In this document: piece after piece, positions 8,118-20,289 of the stretch
Position numbering within the stretch: position 1 is the stretch's first letter
How the letters are laid out: each line of letters begins with the position of its first letter
From: CAZLMW01 sp964560875
GTDB lineage: Bacteria; Myxococcota_A; UBA9042
Direction of reading: 5' to 3'
Assembly: GCA_964560875.1 (NCBI GenBank)
Contig: CAZLMW010000015.1
Coordinates: forward strand, 24,236 to 88,235
DNA: 64,000 bases
Translations under genes and position numbers: made by a program
Notes under the pieces: model-generated
The model's database searches: none
What the model saw: the letters and a program-made list of their open reading frames with translations, nothing else
Told to the model about the DNA's origin: nothing

Positions 8118-8582
8118 TCAGATTCCCAGCCGATCCAAGCGCCTGCGCCCGCCCGGGGTAAACAGCAGCCAGCCTATCAATGCTCCACCGAGCGAGGCCA
8201 TCAGGACGCCGTTGATAAGGAACAGCGCGGGCGTGTCGCCGCCGCCGAAGTAGTGGAAATAGTGACGATCGAGGTTGTAGCACAGCAGGTTGCACGCGAC
8301 CCCGAGCACCAGCGCGGACAGCACGGACGTCGCGGCGATCGCGGCGGGCCCGTCGAGGCGATCGACGACCAGCAGCACGAGCAGCGCACCGATGGTCGAG
8401 CCCATACCGAGGCCGCAAAAGCCGACGGTCCACAAGAGCTTGGTTAGCACGTTGCCGTCCGGAAAGAGGATCAGGCCCCAGACCACGAAGATGACACTCT
8501 CCGCCAACACCGAAGCGGCGATCCCGAGCAAGAGGGGCCGGCGATAGCGCTGTTGAAGGGCCGGCGGGTTCGCGGTCGTCAT
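8118..8582 (-). CDS. small integral membrane protein of unknown function
   Basis: 154 aa with four hydrophobic helices (around residues 18-40, 46-75, 83-105 and 120-145) and few charged residues between them. A short stretch, YNLDRHYFHYF, carries His and aromatic residues in a loop. The start codon overlaps the stop of the methyltransferase gene by 4 bp (ATGA), so it is in the same operon as the efflux pump. I do not recognise the family. Context suggests a role linked to metal stress or membrane modification. Confidence 0.75.
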   Translation of the reverse strand: MTTANPPALQQRYRRPLLLGIAASVLAESVIFVVWGLILFPDGNVLTKLLWTVGFCGLGMGSTIGALLVLLVVDRLDGPAAIAATSVLSALVLGVACNLLCYNLDRHYFHYFGGGDTPALFLINGVLMASLGGALIGWLLFTPGGRRRLDRLGI

Positions 8583-9283
8583 GGTGGAGCCTCCTCGGCT
8601 GTTTCAGTGGTTTGCGCGGGCTTGGTGGCGACCACCACCCGCGTGCAACTCATCGGGAAGTCTTCGCGGTGGATCACGTCGCTGACCGGATCCAGGAGTT
8701 GGAGCACAGGCCTGCGGATGTCGCTCGCGGACGCGGCATTGACCAACAGGTTGACGGGCGAAAGGGGTCCCGTGAAGGGGATCATGTCGAGGATCCCATA
8801 GCGTCCACCGCCAGCGAGCAGCGCGAACGAGCGCGTGAACGCCTCGCGCCACGGGGGCATCACCGACAGCGTGAGCGCAGCGGTGACGGCGCTCGGAGGT
8901 CGGTCGGTCTGCGCGGCAGCGCTCCACCACTGCGCATCGATCTCGCCGGCGTCTCCGCGGCTCAGCTTGACATTGGGCAGGGCGAGGCGATCGACCGTCC
9001 GCTGCGCTCGTGCGAGCATGCCCGGGCTGTGGTCCAGGCCGATGACAAGGCCCTGGGGACCGACAGCGGCGGCGAGCAAGGGCAGGTTCTGGCCCGTCCC
9101 GGTGCCGATGTCGAGCACGGAATCACCCGGCCGCAAGTCGAGCGCGGCCACCATCGCATTGCGCGGCGCCCGATACATCCAAGCGAACGCCGGGTCATAG
9201 CCGAACGCAAAAGTGTCGTACCAGCGCTGAATCCAACGCTGCGAAAAGCCCGTCACTCCTGCCTCCTGGCGCGTAGCAACCAC
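8579..9283 (-). CDS. class I SAM-dependent methyltransferase (UbiE/PMT-like)
   Basis: 234 aa. The SAM-binding motif I is clear (VLDIGTGTGQNLPLL, residues about 59-73), with the acidic ribose ligand in VIGLDHSPGML and motif post-II/III regions following (RGDAGEID; GRYGILDMIPF). It resembles methyltransferases of the UbiE/phospholipid N-methyltransferase group, but the substrate cannot be read from sequence. It lies between the lipoprotein genes and the small membrane protein in the pump operon, starting 9 bp after the preceding stop. A membrane lipid or metal(loid) substrate is only a guess. Confidence 0.85.
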   Translation of the reverse strand: MVATRQEAGVTGFSQRWIQRWYDTFAFGYDPAFAWMYRAPRNAMVAALDLRPGDSVLDIGTGTGQNLPLLAAAVGPQGLVIGLDHSPGMLARAQRTVDRLALPNVKLSRGDAGEIDAQWWSAAAQTDRPPSAVTAALTLSVMPPWREAFTRSFALLAGGGRYGILDMIPFTGPLSPVNLLVNAASASDIRRPVLQLLDPVSDVIHREDFPMSCTRVVVATKPAQTTETAEEAPP

Positions 9284-9292
9284 ATGCGCATC

Positions 9293-9967
9293 TCACCTCC
9301 GCGGGGCGTGGGTCGCCGCACGGCGACGCAACTCGGCGACCCCGGCGGCCTTGGACGCCTTCAGCTCGATGGTCTTTGCGCCGGAGTCTGCCGTCAGTTC
9401 GAGACCCGTGATGTAGAGCGGGCAGTCCGGCATCCGCGCGAATCCGCGCGCGCGGCCGAAGGCGAAGTGACAGCGCGCGTGCGCGACCACTGCGTCGAAC
9501 GAGACGGATTTGCGTACGAACAGTCGGACCCCGCCGTCGATCGGGGTCCAGGCGGTGATCGTCGTCAGCACAGGGCACACGCCGCGGGTCTTGGGTGGAA
9601 AGCGTTTGCAGGCCCCCTCCTCGAAGGTCTCAAGCTCGCGCGCCGCTGCGAGGTGACGGCGAGCCAGCCCCGCGGCCTTGTCGGCCGCGTGCTCGTGCAC
9701 CGCGGTCGGGTTGTAGGCGTCGAAAGGAAAGTCGAAGCTGCCGCCGCCGGTGCCCGGCGCGAGCGAATCGTCCTTGTCCACCGCAGTCGGGTCGTACAGC
9801 GCCCTGTGGCGTGCGACTTTCGCGCGCTGGGCGGCTGCCGCACGGCGGTGATCTGACGCGCTCATGTCGTCGGGTTCGGTCCCCTGGGGTGCGCCGCACG
9901 CGGGGACGATCAAACATGCTGCGACGATGATCGCGTGGTGGGGCAGCGGGTGTTGGCGGTTGTGCAT
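9293..9967 (-). CDS. Cys/His-containing lipoprotein, family unknown (paralogue of 9970-10713)
   Basis: 224 aa from the ATG at 9967, preceded by GAGGGAAA. A short signal ends in a lipobox (CLIVPAC). After a helical, Ala-rich and charged stretch comes a conserved block: CPVLTTITAW, GGVRLFVRK, VVAHARCHFAFGRARGF and MPDCPLYITGLEL. The neighbouring gene encodes the same block with the same Cys and His residues, so the pair is a tandem duplication. The invariant H-x2-C-H and the CPV and DCPLY motifs look like a metal site. They are translated with the CusABC-type pump, so periplasmic metal capture is a likely job. No named family recognised. Confidence 0.8.
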   Translation of the reverse strand: MHNRQHPLPHHAIIVAACLIVPACGAPQGTEPDDMSASDHRRAAAAQRAKVARHRALYDPTAVDKDDSLAPGTGGGSFDFPFDAYNPTAVHEHAADKAAGLARRHLAAARELETFEEGACKRFPPKTRGVCPVLTTITAWTPIDGGVRLFVRKSVSFDAVVAHARCHFAFGRARGFARMPDCPLYITGLELTADSGAKTIELKASKAAGVAELRRRAATHAPRR

Positions 9968-9969
9968 TA

Positions 9970-10709
9970 CTATTTCCCTCCGCTTGGTTTGGTTGAGGGG
10001 CTCGGTGGCGCCGGCCTGTCGCAAGCAAAATGCGTTGCGGCCCGGCGCCGCAGTTCGCGGACGGATGCGCGGTCGTCCACGGTCAGATCGACGCTTCTCG
10101 AGGCACGATCGGCGCGAACGCGCAGGCCCTTGATGTAAAGCGGGCAGTCGGGCATCCCAGCGAACGCGCGGGTCCGGCCGTAGGCGTGGTGGCAGCGCAT
10201 GTGGGCGACCACCGCCTGGAGGGGCAACCCGGCGCGCACGAACAAGCGCAGACCTCCGTCGACGTGCTGCGTGTGGCTGACCGCCCGTGCGACCGGGCAA
10301 ACAGCCCGGGTCCGGGGCGGAAACGCGGCACAGGTGCCGCGCTCGAAGCGCTCCAAGGCCTCGGCGGCGGCGCGATGTCTCGCCGCGAGCTCGCGGTGGT
10401 GTCGCGCCCGGTCGGCGGGGTCGGTGGGATTATACAGGGCCACCGGGAAGCTGTAGCCACTGGTGAGCCCGTACGCGTATGGCCGCGGCTTCTCGCCTGC
10501 CGCCTTGGCCGCGCGCCGCGCCGCCTCCCGTTGCGCCTCGTCGGCTTTCGCGCCCTCGCGCCCGGCGTGCTCGCGGTGGGTCGCCGCGCCCATGTCGTCC
10601 GGCTGCGTGCCGCTGGCGCCCGTACATCCAGACGCGAGCGCTGACGTCACAACCGCGAGCGCCACGACGACGTTGGCGTGGCTCTGTCGCCGCTGCGAGC
10701 AGATCCCGA

Positions 10710-10713
<4 letters not shown>
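9970..10713 (-). CDS. Cys/His-containing lipoprotein, family unknown (paralogue of 9293-9967)
   Basis: 247 aa from the ATG at 10713, which overlaps the stop of the RND pump gene by 4 bp (ATGA). The lipobox is LASGC. Like its neighbour it begins with GTQPDDM-type sequence after the lipid site. It has a PYAYGLTSGYSFPVALYNPTD segment, and ends with CPVARAVS, GGLRLFVRAG, VVAHMRCHHAYGRTRAF and MPDCPLYIKGL, keeping Cys, His and Met positions. The gap to the next gene is 2 bp. A periplasmic metal-binding accessory of the efflux pump is inferred from co-translation and conserved ligands. Confidence 0.8.
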
Positions 10714-14341
<3,628 letters not shown>

Positions 14342-14345
<4 letters not shown>

Positions 14346-16351
14346 TTGCTCTCCGCGTCGAAGCCACTCTTCTTGCCGCCGCAGCGCAACATGCTCTCGC
14401 CGTAGCAGGGGTTGGCAACCTCGCCGGGCTTTTGCAGCCAGCCGGCGCCGGCGCCATCGTTGGCCATCGGGCAGAAGACATGGTCGTGGGTCACGCCCAG
14501 GGCTTCAGCGTGCTGGCCGATCGCCGGAATCAGCGCGGCGTTGACCTTCGTGTACGCCTTTCGCCGGAGTTCGATCGAGGCCTTGGCGTCGGCGACGACG
14601 GTGGCGGCTTCCACGAGCCCCTTGCCGGCCTCACCGAGCGCCTTCTCCAACGGTGGCACAATGTGGTGCAGGTGCGCGGCGGCCTTGGCGGCGGCGGCAT
14701 TATTGTCCGCAGCGAGCGCGCCGCTGGTCGCTACGAGGATCTTGGCCACCTTGCCGAGGGCCGTGAGTTCGTCCTTGGTCAGCGCGATCGGCCTCTTGCC
14801 AGAGGCGCGATCCGCCTTCGCATCTCCGCCGTCTCCCGCGGTCGAGTCGGCCGTCACAGGGTCGTGGGCCATCACCGACTCATCGCCGACGATCTGCATT
14901 GCAGAGTCGAGCCGGAACGCGCCCTTTGTGACCACCCGCTCGCCGGCCATCAGGCCGTCGACGACCACGTACTGGTCGCCCGCGCGCGGCCCGAGCTTGA
15001 TCTCCCGCACCAGGTACGTCGGCTTGTCGGCGCCCTCCTTCTCGACAAACACAACCACGCGCTTGCCGGTGATCAGTGGGGCGGTGTGTGGGATGACCAG
15101 CGGGGAGGCGGCCTTGCGCCCAGCCATCGCTGGTCCGACCAGCCAGTGCTTGTTCGACGCCACCAGCCGCATTCCGCAGATGCGGCAGCGGGCGTGCTTG
15201 TCCGCGCTGACGACCTCAGGATGCATCGGGCAGACGAACTTGCCGGCCATGTCGTGCGCGCCACGGGTCTTCGAACCGGCGACCGGCACGTTTGCGACCG
15301 CGCGGACGAACATCCCCGGCTTGAGGCGCAGGTCCGGGTTGTCGATGTGCAGCCGCACCTTGATGGTTCGCGTCCGCTCGTTCATCACCGGGTTTACGAA
15401 CGCGATCAGACCGGCGAACGGATGGCCGGCAAAGGCGTCGACCTCGACCTCCACGCGCTGGCCGTAACGCAGCCAAGCGATGTCGGATTCGTAGGCATCA
15501 AGCTCCACCCAGACGTGCGACAGGTCCGCGATCGTGTAGATCGGGGTGCCGGTCTTGACCCACGCGCCTTCGAGCGCGGCTTTGTGTGTCACCACGCCGC
15601 CCATGGGCGCGTAGATGGTGACCGTCTCCATCGGCCGTGAGCGCTTGAGCACGGTGCGGATCTGCCAGTCCTGCAGCCCCCAGAGCCGGAGTTTGTCGCG
15701 GGCGGCGCGGTATGTGGCGCTCGCGGCCGCCTTCAAGGGTCCGACGGAACGGACGCGATCGCGGGCGGCCTGGATGAGTTCTTGCTGCGCGACGAGCAGC
15801 TCAGGGCTGTAAAGCGCGAGCATGTGGTCGCCCTTCTTGACCACGGTGCCGGTGAAGTCGACGAACAAGCGCTCGATGCGGCCGCCGAACCAGGCGGTGA
15901 GCCGGGCGACCCGGGTCTCGTCGTAGGTCACCTTGCCAACCATCCGCAGGCGGACGTGGGCATGGTCGCGCTTGACCTCGGTCGTGGTGATCCGCGCGAG
16001 CGCCTTGGCTTCTGCGCTCATCGAAGTGCCCAGCCCACCGGTGCCGCTGCCCGCCTCCAGCGGGATCAGGTCCATGTTGCAGATGGGACACAGACCCGGT
16101 TCCGGCAGCTTGATCTGCGGGTGCATCGAGCACGTCCACATCGTCGGCTTCTTGGTCTCAGCGGCTTGCTTGCTTGCCTTGCCCTTGGGGGTCGGAGCGC
16201 CGTGGTTGTGGCCGGCCATCGGGTCCTTCGCGGTTCGCTTGCTCGAGCGGATGTCCACCGCCTCGGGCGGGGCAGAAAGGAACGCGCCGATCGCGGCGCC
16301 GAGCAGTAACGCGAGGGCGGCCATCGCGGCGGGGGGCATGCGAATCTTCAT
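14342..16351 (-). CDS. cusB: CusB-type periplasmic adaptor with three metal-binding modules
   Basis: 669 aa. One N-terminal membrane segment is followed by a heavy-metal-binding motif (WTCSMHPQIKLPEPGLCPIC). The membrane-fusion core comes next (barrel-sandwich, alpha-hairpin, beta-barrel; APMGGVVTHKAALEGAWV is typical). An inserted second motif of the same kind (FVCPMHPEVVSADKHARCRI) lies around residues 365-395. A C-terminal DUF3347 domain ends with FCPMA and NPCYGESMLRCG. Standard CusB is about 400 aa, so this adaptor has extra metal-capture sites at the start, middle and end. It joins the RND pump to the outer-membrane channel; its start overlaps the CusC-like stop by 4 bp. Confidence 0.92.
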
Positions 16352-17688
16352 GGCTTGTTGCTCCGAGTGTTGCTGGCGCCAGCGCTCGCGGCCGATTTGC
16401 CGGGGGCGGCCTGCAGCGAGCGGCCCAGCAGAAGCTCCAGGTCCGCTTCGGCCTGCACACGAGCGACCTCGGCGCTGGCCAGGCGGATCGAGAACGTCAG
16501 CAGCTGCTGTTCCAGTTCGATCAGGTCGTTGAACTTCGCGCGCGCGTTCGCGTAGGACGTCAGCGCGGTCGTGAGCGCCGAGCGGGCGCGCGGCACCAGG
16601 TCCATGCTGTACAAGTCTCGCTTGCGCCTGGCGTCGCGGAGGTTGAACAGCAGCAGAGAAAGGCGCGCCTCGGCCTTGCGCAGCGCGGCCTCGCGTCGGG
16701 ACTTTGCGACGCCGACACGCGCCTGCGCGGCGGAAACATCCGCGTCGTAAGCGCTCTTCCAGACAGGTAGTTTGACCGCCGCCATCAGCATCACGGCGTC
16801 GCTGCCGGAGTCTACGACACCGGGCATGCGCGCCTCGCCGACCATCACCCAGTCGAGCCCGACGGCGAAGTCGGGCTGGCGCTTGGTATCGACCGCAGCG
16901 ACGACCGCCCGCGCGGCCGCGATGTGCGCCGCGGCCGCGACCACGTCCGGGTTCTCCGGCAGCTTCGCGGCGAGGTCCGCACGCGTCGGCAGCGGCTTGC
17001 CCGCGAGCCGGTCCGCCTCGAAGGTGGCCGGGGCCAGCGGGGCGTTGGTGGCGACACCCGCGGCCGCCCTGACGAGGCCCGCGACCGCAGACTGCCGATC
17101 GATCAGGCTCGCCTCACGCTCGGCGAGCTCGCCGATGACCAGTCGCAGCCGCTGCGCGTCCTCGTACGCCGCCTTGCCGATCCGCAGCCGCGCGAGCACC
17201 GATGGCTCGAGACCGATCAACAGCTCGCGCTGTTGCTTGACGATGTCGGCCACGGCTCGCAGCCACGCCAACCGCGCCCACGGCACACGTACATCCCGCC
17301 GGACCCGGGCGAGCGCGGCGTCGTAGCGCCGACGGGCAGCCAGCGTTGCGGCGTCCACGGCATCGGCGCGGCGGTCGAGCTTGGCCAGCCACGGGATGCC
17401 CTGTCGGACGCTCAGCTTGAAGCGCTGCGGGCCGACGCGGGTCTCGACCGGCAGCGGCAGCGCGGCAACCCCAACGGTCGGCTCGGGCAGCTTGCGGACG
17501 ACGGCCTTGCGGCGGGCGGTGGCCTCGACGACGCCGCGCGCGGCGCGCAGTTGGGGGCTGGTCTTCTCGAGGTTCGCCAGCAGCGCCGCGAGATCGAGGG
17601 GCGCCGCAGCGGCGGCGAAGGGAACGCTGAGACAAAGCGCCACGGCGGGCGCGCTCAGCGCGAGGATCGTTTTTGATGTGGGACGCAC
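16348..17688 (-). CDS. cusC: CusC/TolC-type outer-membrane efflux channel
   Basis: 446 aa from a GTG at 17688, with AGGAG five bases upstream. A signal peptide (VALCLSVPFAAAAA) is followed by two repeats of long coiled-coil helices and short strands typical of the outer-membrane efflux protein family (LEKTSPQLRAARGVVEAT; LTTALTSYANARAKFNDLIE). It would form the trimeric exit duct for the CusBA-type pump encoded next. First gene of the long operon. Two features lie upstream: a perfect 16-bp palindrome and a small Cys/His-rich protein gene. Confidence 0.9.
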   Translation of the reverse strand: MRPTSKTILALSAPAVALCLSVPFAAAAAPLDLAALLANLEKTSPQLRAARGVVEATARRKAVVRKLPEPTVGVAALPLPVETRVGPQRFKLSVRQGIPWLAKLDRRADAVDAATLAARRRYDAALARVRRDVRVPWARLAWLRAVADIVKQQRELLIGLEPSVLARLRIGKAAYEDAQRLRLVIGELAEREASLIDRQSAVAGLVRAAAGVATNAPLAPATFEADRLAGKPLPTRADLAAKLPENPDVVAAAAHIAAARAVVAAVDTKRQPDFAVGLDWVMVGEARMPGVVDSGSDAVMLMAAVKLPVWKSAYDADVSAAQARVGVAKSRREAALRKAEARLSLLLFNLRDARRKRDLYSMDLVPRARSALTTALTSYANARAKFNDLIELEQQLLTFSIRLASAEVARVQAEADLELLLGRSLQAAPGKSAASAGASNTRSNKP

Positions 17689-17720
17689 GCAAGCTCCTGT
17701 TCGCGGGGACCGACCGGGAT

Positions 17721-17736
17721 GTCAGCGTACGCTGAC
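17721..17736. promoter_or_regulatory. 16-bp perfect palindrome upstream of the efflux operon
   Basis: GTCAGCGTACGCTGAC is a perfect inverted repeat with no spacer in the 75-bp gap between the small Cys-rich gene and the channel gene. It lies about 33 bp upstream of the GTG start. Its size and symmetry fit a dimeric metalloregulator operator. It lacks a T-tract, so it is not an obvious terminator. No regulator of that type is encoded nearby. Confidence 0.5.
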
Positions 17737-17763
17737 GGGACGTCGGACAGAGGCGAACAGGAC

Positions 17764-18186
17764 CTAGCAGCGCCAGGTTTGCAGAGCGGCGCGGTTTGGC
17801 TGTGGGAGCGGTGGCGGCCGCTGCGGCGGTGCGCGTGCCCGCTGCGTGTCGTCACGCAGTGCCACGCTCGGGTACAGGGCGACGATCGACGCGACCGGCG
17901 TCAGCACGACCGAAGCGACAGGGGGCCGGTTGCTCGGCGTCAGCCCGGCCAACTCGGCATCGCAGCGACAGCCGTTGCGCTGGTTGTGGGCAGCTTGTTC
18001 GGTGTCGGCCGCCAGCTCGTCGTCGTCAGCCGCGCGTGAGCCTGCCCCGCGGCAGCATGCGTGGTCATCGGCCATCGGCGCCGCCATCGGCTCAACGCAG
18101 CGACAGACGGCCCCGACTCCAGCGATCTGGGCGCAGAGGGCGAACGCGGCGAATGTGGCGATCAGGCGGGTCATGCTGGCAAGCAT
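17764..18186 (-). CDS. small exported Cys/His-rich protein
   Basis: 140 aa (start at 18186, or 18174 giving MTRLIATF). A signal-like N-terminus is followed by a Cys cluster (AVCRCVEP, DHACCRGAG, NGCRCDAEL) and acidic patches, then a Pro-rich C-terminus with a predicted hydrophobic turn (VASVVLTPVASIVALYPSVAL) and a terminal WRC. This resembles the small proteins of unknown function often found upstream of Cus-type operons. It is on the same strand as the channel gene, 75 bp upstream, and may be co-transcribed. Metal binding is inferred from the ligands. Confidence 0.65.
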   Translation of the reverse strand: MLASMTRLIATFAAFALCAQIAGVGAVCRCVEPMAAPMADDHACCRGAGSRAADDDELAADTEQAAHNQRNGCRCDAELAGLTPSNRPPVASVVLTPVASIVALYPSVALRDDTQRARAPPQRPPPLPQPNRAALQTWRC

Positions 18187-18208
18187 CCTAGACCATGTGT
18201 CTGCAAGA

Positions 18209-18949
18209 TCAACGTCTGCAGCCGCCGCCCTGTTCCCGCCAGCAGCCGCGCCCTGCTATCAACACCAGCGTCTTGCCGCTGCCCGCCACGCCGCGCACCA
18301 GCCGCGGTCCGCCATCCATCGCGATCCGACACAGGGGCTGTTGCTCGGCGCTCATCACCGCCCGCCTGCCTTTCGCGTCTGCAGCTGGGCGCCCGTATCG
18401 TCTTGCGTGGGCCGTGAGCCCAGCGGCGAACATCGCGATGCGCAGGGCGATGTCGTCGGTCGCCTTGTTCGTCGTCGACACCACCAGCACGCGCTCATCA
18501 GGTAGCGCCGATGTTTTCGCGATGAGGCGGGCCAGGGTGTGGGTCTTGCCGGTGCCGGGCGGGCCCCAGAGCAGCGGACGCTCGTGCTGCCACCAGCTGC
18601 CGAGTGAATCGTCGATCGGATCGGCAACGCAGGACCTTGGTTGCGTGTCCCCAAGGCTGTGGGCGAGGCGGGCTTGCAGGTCGGCCGGGTCGTGTCGGGC
18701 CTGCCGCGTGAGGACCGCGACGAGCTGGGTCAGGAAGTCGAACGGCGTCAGCAGGAAGTCGCCGTTTGTCGGCGTGGGTTCTCTGCGATTCGGGTTCGTG
18801 ATGACGAACAGCTGGCACGCGACATTGTCGACAGTGACCACGGTCGCGGACCAGCGGGGCGAACGGCGGTGATGTCGTTGGGCGCCTTGCGGGATGGGTG
18901 CTTTGTGGGATCGGTGTCCGAATCTATCTCCGGTCCAGCCGATCGGCAC
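18209..18949 (-). pseudogene. truncated SF1 helicase chimera with two Walker A motifs
   Basis: 246 aa if translated. The first part is the ATPase start of an SF1 helicase: WGPPGTGKTHTLARL (Walker A) followed by VLVVSTTNKATDDIALRI (motif Ia). Around residue 185 it switches to a second helicase-type start, MSAEQQPLCRIAMDG then LVRGVAGSGKTLVLIAG, as in UvrD-like or DUF2075 proteins. It then ends within 20 residues. Walker B and all downstream motifs are missing from both parts. It therefore looks like two helicase fragments joined by deletion. Its start overlaps the stop of the ERCC4 gene by 26 bp. It is probably non-functional unless it works as a small NTP-binding protein. Confidence 0.6.
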
Positions 18950-20171
18950 CCCTACGGAGCAGGTTCGCGAGCTGGCCGTCGATGCCCGTCACTGCGCAAA
19001 GCTCCTCCTTGCTGGCGCGGAGAACGGCTGCAACGGAGCCGAAGTGTGCCACGAGCTGTTGCGCTCGCCGCGGGCCGATACCGTCGATCGCTTGCAGTAC
19101 CGCTTCCGGCCCGTTCTTCCCGCGGCGAGGCGACTGCGCGCGGTGCTTGTTGCGCGTCGTTCGAGACCGACTCGAGCCGGACCCCTTGGTCAACATCGCG
19201 CACCGTCTGGCCATCGTTGTGAGCAGCTGTGCCGTGTCGGCGGGCCCGCTGGATGGGACCACGGACACCCCGCCGCTCACCACCGCCCACGCCAGCAGCC
19301 CGCGCCGCTGTGGACCGCCGAGGCTTGGTATAGCGCCGCTGCCGTCGCCTTCGAGCATCAGCACGGGCGGACTGCCATTGGATGTTCTCGATAGCGCGGC
19401 CAGCTGCCGAATCAAGCGGCCGTCGCGAACGCTCGCCACGAAGTCCGAGCTCGTCTTGCGCTCGACGAGCAGCGTCCCCGCGAGCAGGTAATCGCCGACC
19501 GGGAGGGCGACGGAATGGACGTCGAGGTCTGCGTGGCCCGCGAGCAGGTCGGGCACCCCGGAGCGCTCTTCCCGGTAGTCGACAAGGACACTCACGCGCA
19601 GGTTCTTCGGGGGTGAGCCGGTCATTGCCCGTCGAGTCTGTCTGCGCGCCAGGGGGAGCGTGACGCCATAGAGCAAGCTTGCGGCGCTGGGGTCGCCGAG
19701 GTCCCGGGCGGGCCGCAGCGGTAGCAGGAGGCAGTCGGCGAACGTCATCGCGCGGATTTCGCTGGGCGTAAGCGTCGGCGGCGGGCAGTGGCATGGCACG
19801 GGGTCATCGAAGACGTGATGAGCGAGAGCGTGGGCGAGCCAGAACCGTGTGCCGCCCGGCATCAAGCGGTCGCTGAGGACGGCCCGCGGTCGGCCGGCCT
19901 GGTGGTGAAGGTGCAGCGGTTGGTTGTTTGAGTTGGCGCGGACCGAGATGTCGATGCCGGCTGCAAGCAGATGGTGGTGGAGGTCGTGGACGGGGCCGTC
20001 ACCGAGGTTGTGGTCGCGCCGCCACATCCGCGCGGATCTGGCCCCCTGCGAAGCAGCGCTGACGTTCGATGCTGCGTCGCGGACCGCCCTGTCTGCGTGC
20101 TGGGTGCCGTTGTGCTGGGCGTCGTGTTGCTGAGCGTCGGTGGTACCGGACCCTGGGGGCGGCGTTGGCAT
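18924..20171 (-). CDS. IrrE-like domain fused to ERCC4 nuclease and helix-hairpin-helix
   Basis: 415 aa from the ATG at 20171 (the frame stays open to 20261). Residues about 65-145 look like an ImmA/IrrE-type peptidase: FWLAHALAHHVFDD occupies the place of the usual LAHELGHH, and EIRAMTFADCLLLP the place of the E-A-N-x-F-A motif. The catalytic Glu is Ala here, so protease activity is doubtful. Residues about 190-275 form an ERCC4 nuclease domain with LVDYREERSG and the active-site VERKTSSDFV. A C-terminal helix-hairpin-helix (AIDGIGPRRAQQLVAHFGSV) would bind structured DNA. It may act on branched DNA in repair or defence. The adjacent gene on the same strand is a broken helicase. Confidence 0.8.
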   Translation of the reverse strand: MPTPPPGSGTTDAQQHDAQHNGTQHADRAVRDAASNVSAASQGARSARMWRRDHNLGDGPVHDLHHHLLAAGIDISVRANSNNQPLHLHHQAGRPRAVLSDRLMPGGTRFWLAHALAHHVFDDPVPCHCPPPTLTPSEIRAMTFADCLLLPLRPARDLGDPSAASLLYGVTLPLARRQTRRAMTGSPPKNLRVSVLVDYREERSGVPDLLAGHADLDVHSVALPVGDYLLAGTLLVERKTSSDFVASVRDGRLIRQLAALSRTSNGSPPVLMLEGDGSGAIPSLGGPQRRGLLAWAVVSGGVSVVPSSGPADTAQLLTTMARRCAMLTKGSGSSRSRTTRNKHRAQSPRRGKNGPEAVLQAIDGIGPRRAQQLVAHFGSVAAVLRASKEELCAVTGIDGQLANLLRRGADRLDRR

Positions 20172-20289
20172 GTGGGCATGGTGTGGAGGTGGGGAGACGG
20201 GCTGTGACCTACCGGGTAACGGCGGTCGTCGGTCACATCCTGTCTCATGCCGTCTAAACAATGCGCGGCCAATTTGCCATGGAGGTGTG

